Part shown: one piece after another, positions 1 through 6,130 of the stretch
Layout: each line of letters starts with the position of its first letter
How positions within the stretch are numbered: the first letter of the stretch is position 1
From: Bryobacterales bacterium
GTDB taxonomy: Bacteria > Acidobacteriota > Terriglobia > Bryobacterales > Bryobacteraceae
Direction of reading: 5' to 3'
Length of the DNA stretch: 10,919 nt
Assembly (NCBI GenBank): GCA_009697495.1
Contig: SHUN01000050.1
Coordinates: 1 to 10,919, forward strand
Translations under genes and position numbers: made by a program
Notes under the pieces: generated by a model
Databases searched by the model: none
What the model saw: only the letters and a program-made list of their open reading frames with translations
What the model was told of the DNA's origin: nothing

Positions 1-132
1 CCGGAACATTGGCTTGGTTCGGCCAGGTTTAGCCTTCCGTTCCACGAAGAGAGCAAGCTGCTTGCGCAAGAACAGGTTCTCGGCGACAAGCGCCGACCGA
101 GAACAGACCAGTAATCGAAGGAATGTCAGCAA
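1..132 (-). CDS. Integrase-type transposase, N-terminal fragment (cut by window edge)
   Basis: The minus strand from 132 to the window edge is open for 44 codons. It reads a hydrophobic start (LLTFLRLLVCSRSALVAEN) followed by NLFLRKQLALFVERKAKP. This is the characteristic N-terminus of a family of rve/integrase-core transposases (DDE strand-transfer enzymes that move insertion sequences), which I recall as multi-copy in Solibacter-type acidobacteria. The catalytic DDE domain lies outside the window, so intactness cannot be judged. No ATG is available: an in-frame TAG lies at 142-144, and candidate starts are TTG at 132-130 or CTG at 129-127. The start lies right on the stop codon of the glycosyltransferase gene (128-126), as expected if the element inserted into or just behind that gene. 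I recognise the family from sequence pattern only and do not assign an IS family name. Confidence 0.72.
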   Translation of the reverse strand, partial: MLTFLRLLVCSRSALVAENLFLRKQLALFVERKAKPGRTKPMFR

Positions 133-1034
133 GTCTGCATTCTACAGAGACTTGCGTGCGCCTGGGAAGCGCCGGATCGAATTATTGCGGAGCACAGGAA
201 CGGCGACGACCAATTCAAAAGGGTACCAACAATCAGGCTGAAAACAAACTTAGTAAAGGAGGGCCGCAGCGGTTCAAAAAACTGGTCGCGCTGATCCAGC
301 AAAAACGACGCGTAGCTGTGCGCCCACGAGAATGGGACGTACCCGTGATATTTGCGCAATGCCCGGCTGGCCTCTTCGAATCCAACGGCTCTCTGCCGCA
401 GTGTTTTGTTCTCCCGGTGCATTCGCGAATTGGCCAGTAACGCATCAATCTTCATCAACTCGCGGCTTTGCGCCAGACGCAACCACAACTCGTAGTCAAA
501 GGCGACCTGATACTCCGTGTTAAAACCGCCTAACTCCCTCAGAATTTCAGTTCGAAGGAAACACGCCGGTTGGCAAATATAGCAGGACTGCCCCAGCGTT
601 TCCTTATGGAATGGCTCGGTAGGATAGTTGTCGATCCGCTTGCCAGTGTCATCGATCCAGTACGCGTTCCCGTAGACACCTGCCAACTTAGGATGGTTTC
701 CCAACCAATGCGCCGCCGTCCGTACAGCCCCGGGAAAGTAGGTGTCATCCGCGTTGATGTAGGCAAACATTTCGCCTCTGGCTACCGCCAACCCTTTTCC
801 CAACGCCTCCGCCACACCGCTGTCCGGCTCCACAATCAACCGCATCCGGCCGGGGTTCTTCGCCACAAATTCGCAGATCACTTCGGCCGTCCGGTCCGTC
901 GAACCGCCGTCCACCAGAATGTATTCCAAATTCGGATAGTCCTGCGACAACACGCTTTCGATCGTTTTCGAAATATAGGACTCCATGTTTAAACAGGGAG
1001 TGAGGATCGTTACTAAAGGGTAATTCGATTCCAT
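126..1034 (-). CDS. Family 2 glycosyltransferase
   Basis: Inverting-type GT-A glycosyltransferase of 302 residues, expected to transfer a sugar from a nucleotide-sugar donor during cell-surface polysaccharide or glycan assembly in the cytoplasm. Visible family features are the N-terminal strand VTILTPCLN (8-16), the nucleotide-binding DGGSTD (42-47), a DSGVAEALGKGLAVARGE stretch (71-88) and the metal-binding acidic motif NADD (94-97). No strong transmembrane segment is evident, though residues about 250-275 are fairly hydrophobic. The ATG at 1034-1032 gives the normal family N-terminus; no clear ribosome binding site precedes it. The last residues (CRMQTC) and the stop at 128-126 run into the start of the neighbouring transposase, so the natural C-terminus may have been replaced by bases of the insertion element. 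Donor and acceptor cannot be told from the sequence. Confidence 0.88.
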   Translation of the reverse strand: MESNYPLVTILTPCLNMESYISKTIESVLSQDYPNLEYILVDGGSTDRTAEVICEFVAKNPGRMRLIVEPDSGVAEALGKGLAVARGEMFAYINADDTYFPGAVRTAAHWLGNHPKLAGVYGNAYWIDDTGKRIDNYPTEPFHKETLGQSCYICQPACFLRTEILRELGGFNTEYQVAFDYELWLRLAQSRELMKIDALLANSRMHRENKTLRQRAVGFEEASRALRKYHGYVPFSWAHSYASFLLDQRDQFFEPLRPSFTKFVFSLIVGTLLNWSSPFLCSAIIRSGASQAHASLCRMQTC

Positions 1035-1354
1035 CGCCGGTAATCTCGCAAAACGTCCAATCAGTAGATCAAATCTCGGCTCACAAATTCACCTTGGCAG
1101 GATTTGTTTCCCCAAAGTTGGCATTCGGATGTTCAGCATGGCCGTTTTTAGCATCAAATTCCGGCTCTCGCGTCGCTAAAAAGTGCGACATCATCACTAT
1201 AACACCGAGAAATGCTTTTTTGTTCGAAATAAATCTTTGCTCTCAACACATTACGGATAAGTGACGGCCCCCCATCCGAAGGTGCCTCCCATCCGGCCCC
1301 GCTGGCGATTGTTCTCCTTGACACGGCGCTCCCGGATTTCTATCCTGGAGTTGA
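1035..1354. other. Gene-free divergent gap between glycosyltransferase and feoA
   Basis: About 320 bases with no credible coding region. Its middle (about 1080-1260) is clearly more AT-rich than the flanking genes, as in a regulatory region. It holds an 8-base inverted repeat, TTTTTAGC (1145-1152) with GCTAAAAA (1175-1182), and an overlapping dyad GTCGC-N8-GCGAC (1172-1189) that could be a protein-binding site. I found no convincing Fur box. The feo promoter described separately lies at the right end. No promoter for the minus-strand glycosyltransferase could be fixed with confidence. Confidence 0.5.
1318..1346 (+). promoter_or_regulatory. Predicted sigma-70-type promoter of feoAB
   Basis: A perfect -35 box TTGACA (1318-1323) is followed after exactly 17 bases by TATCCT (1341-1346), a 4 of 6 match to the -10 box. 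Transcription should start near 1353, only a base or two before the feoA GTG at 1355. The transcript would then be leaderless, or nearly so, and the GGAG at 1347-1350 would lie outside it. A second upstream promoter cannot be excluded. Confidence 0.55.
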
Positions 1355-1684
1355 GTGCAACTGACTTTCAACAAGCGTGCAGACTCCCCGGACGGGTCCC
1401 CTCTAAATTCAGGGAATTCGCTTGCCGATCTGCGCTGTGGACAGGCGGCGGTCATTGAGCTCCTGAACGTGCCGGAGGACTTGGGCCGACGATTAATGGA
1501 GCTTGGCTTCTTTCCCGGCAGTGAGGTCGTGGCCGCTGGCTGCGCGCCCGGCGGCGATCCCCGTGTTTACCGCGTCGATGGCGCCGAAATCGCCTTGCGC
1601 AAAGAAACCGCCAGCCTTTTGAAGATACAGGCTGGATCGATTCGAACAGAGAACCCGGCAAAGAGTCCCTCGAGCCGGCCATGA
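1355..1684 (+). CDS. feoA: Ferrous iron transport protein A (FeoA)
   Basis: Small cytoplasmic SH3-like protein of 109 residues that works with FeoB in ferrous iron uptake, probably by touching the FeoB cytoplasmic domain. The FeoA core runs from about residue 23 to 92 and contains the family signature GRRLMELGFFPGSEV (44-58), with the glycine and the aliphatic-leucine-glycine turn in place, then a beta-rich half ending EIALRKETASLLKIQ. The N-terminus carries about 20 extra polar residues, and the C-terminus a short SPSSRP tail. The start is GTG at 1355; no other good start occurs before the domain. GGAG lies 4 bases upstream, but see the promoter entry for a possible leaderless message. The stop overlaps the feoB start (ATGA, 1681-1684), so the two are translationally coupled. 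Confidence 0.87.
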   Translation: MQLTFNKRADSPDGSPLNSGNSLADLRCGQAAVIELLNVPEDLGRRLMELGFFPGSEVVAAGCAPGGDPRVYRVDGAEIALRKETASLLKIQAGSIRTENPAKSPSSRP

Positions 1685-3579
1685 GCGCGGGGAACTCCTG
1701 CCACGACCTGGCCTCGGATCGCCCCTCTAACACCGGCGGCCGTCGGCATTACGTCGCTCTGGTCGGCCCGCCGAATGCCGGCAAAACGACGCTCTTCAAT
1801 CGATTGACCGGACTCCGCCAGAAAGTCGCCAACTTCCCAGGCGTCACGGTCGAGTATCACATTGGCAAGGCCCGCGCCACCGGCGGCCGTGAGGTTTTCC
1901 TGATCGATCTTCCTGGGATCTACAGCCTCCAGCCGCGATCGGAAGACGAGGAAGTCACTCGCGATGTCCTCATCGGCAAAAAGCCGGACCTCGGCCAGCC
2001 TGACGCCGTCGTGCTCATCCTCGATGCCACTAACTTGCATCGCCAACTTCTGCTCGCCGCTCCTATCCTCGACCTCGGCCTTCCCACTCTCGTCGTCCTT
2101 AACATGGCCGATGACCTCGCCGCACGCGGCGGCAGCGTCGACCCGGCCGCCCTCGCCGCTCAACTGGGAAGCCCCGTCGCGCTGATCAGCGCCGCCACCG
2201 GCGCTGGTGTCGAAAAAGTACTACAGTTTCTCGAAGGAAGCGTCGCCCGTCCCCTCGCCGCCGCCAAGCGCGTCGAACTCCCCATTCTGCAGGACCTCCC
2301 CGGCTGCCGCCGCTGGGCCGGACAAATCGGCCGCCAAAGTGGTTACACTGCTCCGGCCCCGCCCCTTTGGACACGGCGGCTCGACGCAGTTTTCCTCCAT
2401 CCCTATATCGGCCCGTTCACTTTTCTCGCCGTCGTCGTCGCTGTTTTCCAGACCATTTTCAGCGGCGCCAAGCCGTTGATGGATGGGGTTGAAAACGTCA
2501 TTGCCACCTCCGGCAACTGGATCGGCGCCGCACTCCCCGATGGCCTCGTGCGCGGTTTTCTCATTGATGGCATCTGGGCCGGCGTCGGCTCTGTGCTCAT
2601 CTTCCTTCCACAAATCCTCCTTCTCTTCCTGTTCATTGGTGTACTCGAAGACTCCGGCTATCTGGCCCGCGCGGCACTCATCGCCGACCGCACGATGTCG
2701 CTCGTGGGACTCCAGGGCAAGGCCTTCATCCCCCTCTTGTCGGCCTATGCCTGCGCCATTCCCGCCATCATGGCCACCAGAACCATTGAGAACAAACGCG
2801 ACCGCCTGGCCACCATTCTCATCGCCCCTTTCATGACCTGCTCGGCTCGCTTGCCGGTTTACTTGTTGATCATCGCCGCCTTTATTCCTGATCGCCCGCT
2901 GCTCGGACCCCTGCTAAGCACCCAAACCGCCGCCATGCTGGGGCTGTACCTCCTGGGCTTCCTGGCCGCTATCGCCACGGCCCAACTGCTACGTTCCACG
3001 GTGCTCCGCCGCCAGCAAAGTGTCTTTGTCCTCGAACTGCCTCCCTACCGCATGCCCAATATCCGCTCACTCGGGCTGCGTCTCTATGATCGCGCTGTGG
3101 TCTTCCTCAAACGTGCCGGCACCGTCATCCTTCTGGTCTCGGCCTGCCTCTGGGTTCTTGCGCACCTGCCCTACGAAAACGGCCAACCCGCAAAGCTCGA
3201 GCAAAGCTACGCCGGCCAGATCGGCCATTTCGTGGAACCCGCCATCCGGCCTTTGGGCTTTAACTGGAAGATCGGTGTCGGTCTCATTACTTCATTCGCC
3301 GCCAGGGAAGTCATCATCGGCACCCTCGGCACAATCTATGGCATCGAAAACGCCGACAAAGACAATGTCTCCCTCCAGCAAGCTCTCCGCCAGGACCTTT
3401 CTCCCGCCGCCGCCGCCGCCCTTCTCGTCTTTTTTGCCTTCGCCATGCAGTGCTTTTCCACCGTCGCCGTCGTCCGCAGAGAGACCGGCAGTTGGTTTTG
3501 GCCCTCGGTGCAATTTATTTACATGACGGCTTTCGCTTATCTATCCGCATGGGGTACTTACCTGTTTCTGAACCGTTAG
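1681..3579 (+). CDS. feoB: Ferrous iron transporter FeoB (GTPase-permease)
   Basis: Inner-membrane ferrous iron importer of 632 residues, on the short side for the family (E. coli FeoB has 773). The N-terminal G domain is complete: G1 GPPNAGKTT (29-37), G2 threonine in PGVTVE (53-58), G3 DLPG (76-79), G4 NMAD (141-144), and a G5-like SAATGAG near 171. A linker leads to a polytopic domain from about residue 240 on. It carries the two gate regions: GVGSVLIFLPQILLLFLFIG, then GKAFIPLLSAYACAIPAIMA with a cysteine at the place of the E. coli GCNVP motif, then APFMTCSARLPVY. Near the end lies AMQCFSTVAVVRRETG. These conserved cysteines argue for function. The short length comes from a compact spacer, not truncation; the last transmembrane segment and stop are normal. 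No feoC follows. Third codon positions are strongly C-rich, unlike the plus-strand genes right of 5.6 kb. Confidence 0.96.
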   Translation: MSAGNSCHDLASDRPSNTGGRRHYVALVGPPNAGKTTLFNRLTGLRQKVANFPGVTVEYHIGKARATGGREVFLIDLPGIYSLQPRSEDEEVTRDVLIGKKPDLGQPDAVVLILDATNLHRQLLLAAPILDLGLPTLVVLNMADDLAARGGSVDPAALAAQLGSPVALISAATGAGVEKVLQFLEGSVARPLAAAKRVELPILQDLPGCRRWAGQIGRQSGYTAPAPPLWTRRLDAVFLHPYIGPFTFLAVVVAVFQTIFSGAKPLMDGVENVIATSGNWIGAALPDGLVRGFLIDGIWAGVGSVLIFLPQILLLFLFIGVLEDSGYLARAALIADRTMSLVGLQGKAFIPLLSAYACAIPAIMATRTIENKRDRLATILIAPFMTCSARLPVYLLIIAAFIPDRPLLGPLLSTQTAAMLGLYLLGFLAAIATAQLLRSTVLRRQQSVFVLELPPYRMPNIRSLGLRLYDRAVVFLKRAGTVILLVSACLWVLAHLPYENGQPAKLEQSYAGQIGHFVEPAIRPLGFNWKIGVGLITSFAAREVIIGTLGTIYGIENADKDNVSLQQALRQDLSPAAAAALLVFFAFAMQCFSTVAVVRRETGSWFWPSVQFIYMTAFAYLSAWGTYLFLNR

Positions 3580-3761
3580 CCCCCCCATGCGCGTACGGCA
3601 ATACGCACCCGCGCTCAAGATTGCGAATCCATCATTGACCGTGTGCGGGAGTACTACAACTGCCGCGCCGGTCTCTCAGCCGGTTAAGTACGGAGCACTA
3701 ACGAATCCAGCGTTCCATTGGAGCCTTCCCCATCAATCGCAAGACTTCAATCCTGCGACCC

Positions 3762-4297
3762 GTGCGTGCTTTTGCTTTCGCCTTCTTACTCTCCGCCGCA
3801 ACCTGGGCACTGCCGAGTTTCTCGGTCATCTTCCATGACGAACTGGATTCGCAAAACAACAACGATGTTATCGGCGATCCCGATTTCTTCGATATCCACT
3901 ACCTCAAACTGGCCGACAGCAATGGCAACACGCTTCAGGCCGACATTCGTTTCAATTTCGGCGGCGGCGTCAGCAGCACGTTCCCCACGCGGAGCGCCCA
4001 GACCGCGCTTGGCAACCCATCCGGCAACGACCGTCCGGCGGCGCAAGTCTGGGCCAGCCCCACCGGCGCCCAGCTCCTCTCCACAGGCAGCAGCAGCATC
4101 GCCACGGTAAACGGCGTCGGCATACATCTTCCTCCCAGCCTCTTCCTGCCGCTCAGGGACAACATGACGTCTACTTCGCCGCCGCCACGTGCGGTAATGA
4201 CGCCGTTCCGCCCTCCGGCGTCCCCGAACCCGGCGCTTCAACCGGGCGGCACCGGGCTCACGGCGACGTTTCGACCGTCCCAACCGCCGGTGAATAG
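3762..4297 (+). pseudogene. Decayed PEP-CTERM sorted exported protein
   Basis: Remnant of a secreted protein with a C-terminal PEP-CTERM anchor signal. Frame 1, from the GTG at 3762, reads a signal peptide (RAFAFAFLLSAATWALPSFS), then DVIGDPDFFDIHYLKL and ADIRFNFGGG, and later ALGNPSGNDRPAAQVWASPTG. Past about 4110 this frame loses sense. From about 4163 the frame starting at base 4202 (4202 mod 3 = 2) reads DVYFAAATCGNDAVPPSGVPEPGAS, the expected end of such a protein with the VPEP motif (VPEPG). A third frame then gives an arginine-rich end (RRRFDRPNRR) stopping at 4291-4293. At least one, probably two, frameshifts are therefore needed. From memory of related acidobacterial proteins, a stretch also seems missing between FGGG and TRSAQ. 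Frame 1 continues open to 4613, but only as an out-of-frame shadow inside trxB. The 182 bases before it hold no gene. A sequencing error is possible, though neighbouring genes are clean. Confidence 0.7.
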
Positions 4298-4368
4298 GGT
4301 CAGCAACACCCTACGTGATAAAGTGGGAATTGCGCCGGTCCAGCGCAATCCTGACCCACATTCTCACC

Positions 4369-5292
4369 ATGCACAACGTAATCATCATCGGCTCCGGCTG
4401 CGCCGGGAATACGGCCGCCATTTATACCGCTCGCGCTTCCCTGAAACCGCTCGTCATTGGCGGCCTCGAGCCCGGCGGGCAGCTATCGATTACGTCGGAA
4501 GTGGAGAATTTCCCCGGCTTCCCGGAGGGCGTCCTGGGCCCGCAACTGGTGGAGAACATGAAGTTGCAAGCGGAGAAATTCGGCGCCGAATTCCGCCACG
4601 GCACAGTGGATGAGGCGATTCTCACAGAGCGTCCATTCCGCCTCAAAATTGACGGTGTGTGGGTTGAAACCCGTACGCTAATCGTCGCCTCCGGCGCTTC
4701 CGCCCGGTGGCTCGGACTCCCCAATGAGCAGAAGTTGATCGGCAAGGGCGTCAGTTCCTGCGCCACCTGTGACGGCTTCTTCTACCGCGAAAAGGAGATC
4801 ATGGTGATCGGCGGTGGTGACTCCGCCATGGAGGAAGCTAATTTCCTCACTCGCTTCGGCAAAAGAGTCACGCTTGTCCACCGCAGCGACCAATTCCGCG
4901 CCTCCAAGATCATGCTCGACCGAGCGGTTGCCAACCCAAAGATCGACATGATTCTCAACACCGTCGTTGACGATATCTACGACATCACCCAAGGCTCGGT
5001 CACCGGCGTTCGCCTCCGGAATCTCGTTACCGGCGAGGCGTATGATCGCGCTGTCGACGGTTTTTTCGTTGCCATCGGACATATCCCCAACACGAAGTTC
5101 CTCAACAACCAGATCACGCTCGACGAAGATGGGTATATCGTCTCTCAAGGCGGCGCGCGCACGAACATCACGGGCGTCTTCCATGCTGGCGACGTCCAGG
5201 ATCGCACGTATCGACAGGCCATCACCGCCTCCGGCGCCGGCTGCATGGCCGCCATGGAAGCGGAGCGATTCCTCGAAGCCGAAGGCCACTGA
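4369..5292 (+). CDS. trxB: Thioredoxin reductase (NADPH, FAD)
   Basis: Cytoplasmic flavoenzyme of 307 residues that passes electrons from NADPH through FAD and a disulfide to thioredoxin. The FAD site GSGCAGNTAAIYTARA starts at residue 8; the redox pair is CATCDG with C131 and C134; the NADPH fold has GGGDSAMEE (148-156); the C-terminal FAD motif reads GVFHAGDVQDRTYRQAITASG. Length and order match low-molecular-weight TrxB. Two family positions differ: cysteine replaces the usual proline in GSGPAG (residue 11), and the NADPH 2'-phosphate motif HRRxxxR reads HRSDQFR (171-177), so one of its arginines is missing. I chose the ATG at 4369 because it puts the FAD motif at the family position; a GTG at 4315 would add 18 unlikely residues. 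No clear ribosome binding site is visible. Its thioredoxin partner is not in the window. Confidence 0.94.
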   Translation: MHNVIIIGSGCAGNTAAIYTARASLKPLVIGGLEPGGQLSITSEVENFPGFPEGVLGPQLVENMKLQAEKFGAEFRHGTVDEAILTERPFRLKIDGVWVETRTLIVASGASARWLGLPNEQKLIGKGVSSCATCDGFFYREKEIMVIGGGDSAMEEANFLTRFGKRVTLVHRSDQFRASKIMLDRAVANPKIDMILNTVVDDIYDITQGSVTGVRLRNLVTGEAYDRAVDGFFVAIGHIPNTKFLNNQITLDEDGYIVSQGGARTNITGVFHAGDVQDRTYRQAITASGAGCMAAMEAERFLEAEGH

Positions 5293-5317
5293 CTCACGTC
5301 CCGCAATAGCTGAAAGC

Positions 5318-5476
5318 ATACGGTGGGTCCCAATCGAGCAAGTGTCTGAGGGCGTCTATCCGGCGATTTCTAAAGATTTTACCGGATTGGCAGCGGAAGG
5401 GCGCGCTGTGGCGGAGACGCTGGAGATGGCCCGGGATGTCGCGAAGAAGTGAATCGAGGCCACGCGGGACCGCCTG
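5318..5476 (+). pseudogene. Decayed HicB-family antitoxin
   Basis: The frame from 5318 reads IRWVPIEQVSEGVYPAIS, then KDFTGLAAEGRAVAETLEMA and RDVAKK before a TGA at 5450-5452. This matches my memory of short HicB antitoxins (pattern WVPI..EGGY.A.SPDLPGLVAEGRT..ETLEIA.DVARKLIE), proteins that bind and neutralise HicA mRNA interferases. The codon at the expected start is ATA (5318-5320), one base from ATG, and no ATG/GTG/TTG replaces it. After the TGA the same frame continues IEATRDRL, resembling the normal family continuation, so the stop looks like a point mutation. Loss of start plus an early stop argues for a dead gene, 25 bases behind trxB. Recognition is by pattern only; a profile search would settle it. 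Confidence 0.6.
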
Positions 5477-5504
5477 CTCGTGGCTGGAACCTGACAGGGA
5501 AGGC

Positions 5505-5602
5505 TCGCCAGTTTCCGGTATCGCGTCGTTGTGCGCGGCCTCGGCCGCCTCGGTTTTCTGTTCGACCGGCCAGAGGCGGGAAGGACGATCCTCCTCGGGT
5601 CC
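5505..5602 (+). pseudogene. Probable HicA toxin remnant
   Basis: Directly behind the HicB-like remnant, one frame gives SPVSGI (5505-5522) and a shifted frame gives VVVRGLGRLGFLFDR followed by PEAGRTILL (5525-5602). Joined, they resemble the N-terminal half of HicA/YcfA proteins (LP.VSG..VVRAL.RLGF..DRQ.GSH.IL), small double-stranded-RNA-binding-fold mRNA interferases. The expected catalytic GSH histidine is replaced by the EAGRT stretch, and the second half of the protein is absent because the convergent bacterioferritin gene begins at 5613. The HicB-then-HicA order and short distance support the reading. The piece is short, so the identification is tentative and leans on the neighbour. Confidence 0.42.
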
Positions 5603-5612
5603 AGGAGACAGT

Positions 5613-6089
5613 TCAGTCTTCCTTATGAATCTGCTGGGCGAGGTAATTGCCTTCGCCGACTTCGGACATCATGTGGAGCTGGGCTTCGAGCCAGTCGACG
5701 TGGTGTTCCTCGTCGACGAGGATCTTCTCGAAGAGATCGCGCGAGCCGTTGTCGTGGGCGGCGGTGGCGCAGGCGATGGCCTTGTTCAAACGAATTACGG
5801 CCTGGAGTTCGAGCCCAAGATCGTTTTGGAACTGTTCCTTCACCGTCTTGCCGATGGAGAGGGTGAATAGCTCGCTCATGTTGGGGGTTCCGTCCAGAAA
5901 GAGGAGCCGCTCGATGAGGGCTTCGGCGTGGCGCATCTCGTCGATGGACTCTTTGCGGGTGTAGTTCGCCAGCTTCAGGTAGCCCCAGTTTTCCATCATT
6001 TCAGCGTGAAGGAAATACTGGTTGATGGCCGTGAGTTCAGCTTTCAAACACTCATTGAGGTAGGCGATGACTTCGTCGTTGCCGCGCAT
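5613..6089 (-). CDS. bfr: Bacterioferritin
   Basis: Iron-storage protein of 158 residues, the same length as E. coli Bfr, forming a 24-subunit cytoplasmic shell that oxidises and stores iron. All six di-iron ferroxidase ligands are present at the standard numbers (E18, E51, H54, E94, E127, H130), and so is M52, the haem-bridging methionine. It should therefore be a haem-binding, catalytically active type rather than the FtnA-like or inactive partner. The ATG at 6089-6087 gives the canonical start MRGNDEVIAYLN. No clear ribosome binding site is seen; a TACAAT hexamer lies 7 bases before the ATG with no good -35. It is divergent from the response regulator and convergent with trxB. No Bfd ferredoxin neighbour is present. 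Iron uptake (feoAB) is encoded about 2 kb away. Third positions favour C on the coding strand. Confidence 0.97.
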   Translation of the reverse strand: MRGNDEVIAYLNECLKAELTAINQYFLHAEMMENWGYLKLANYTRKESIDEMRHAEALIERLLFLDGTPNMSELFTLSIGKTVKEQFQNDLGLELQAVIRLNKAIACATAAHDNGSRDLFEKILVDEEHHVDWLEAQLHMMSEVGEGNYLAQQIHKED

Positions 6090-6130
6090 GTTTGCATTGT
6101 ATCAGGGACTCCCATGGCAAACTGAGAAGG

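Noticed and set aside
1251..1261. DnaA-box-like sequence (TTATCCGTA on the minus strand)
   Set aside because: A single site with 7 of 9 matches, about 4 kb from the composition switch and with no further boxes; it does not support an origin.
1567..2163. Minus-strand reading frame of 198 codons across the feoB GTPase domain
   Set aside because: All G motifs of FeoB are read on the plus strand here; the antisense frame shows no family motif.
3591..3606. Small hairpin GCGTA-CGGCAA-TACGC after feoB as a terminator
   Set aside because: Only a 5-base stem with no following T run; it is too weak to call.
4298..4613. Continuation of the frame starting at 3762 into trxB as one 283-residue protein
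   Set aside because: Past about 4160 the frame is Arg/Pro-rich nonsense overlapping the conserved TrxB start, while the sensible PEP-CTERM end is in another frame.
4678..5319. Long minus-strand reading frame of 213 codons across trxB
   Set aside because: It is the antisense of a fully conserved TrxB, has low-complexity character typical of such shadows, and shows no recognisable domain.
5591..5607. CTCCT/AGGAG hairpin after the bacterioferritin stop
   Set aside because: Five-base stem, seven-base loop, and no T run on either strand.
5603..5866. Extension of the HicA-like frame into the bacterioferritin region
   Set aside because: Beyond about 5602 the frame is the antisense of bfr, which is fully conserved on the other strand.
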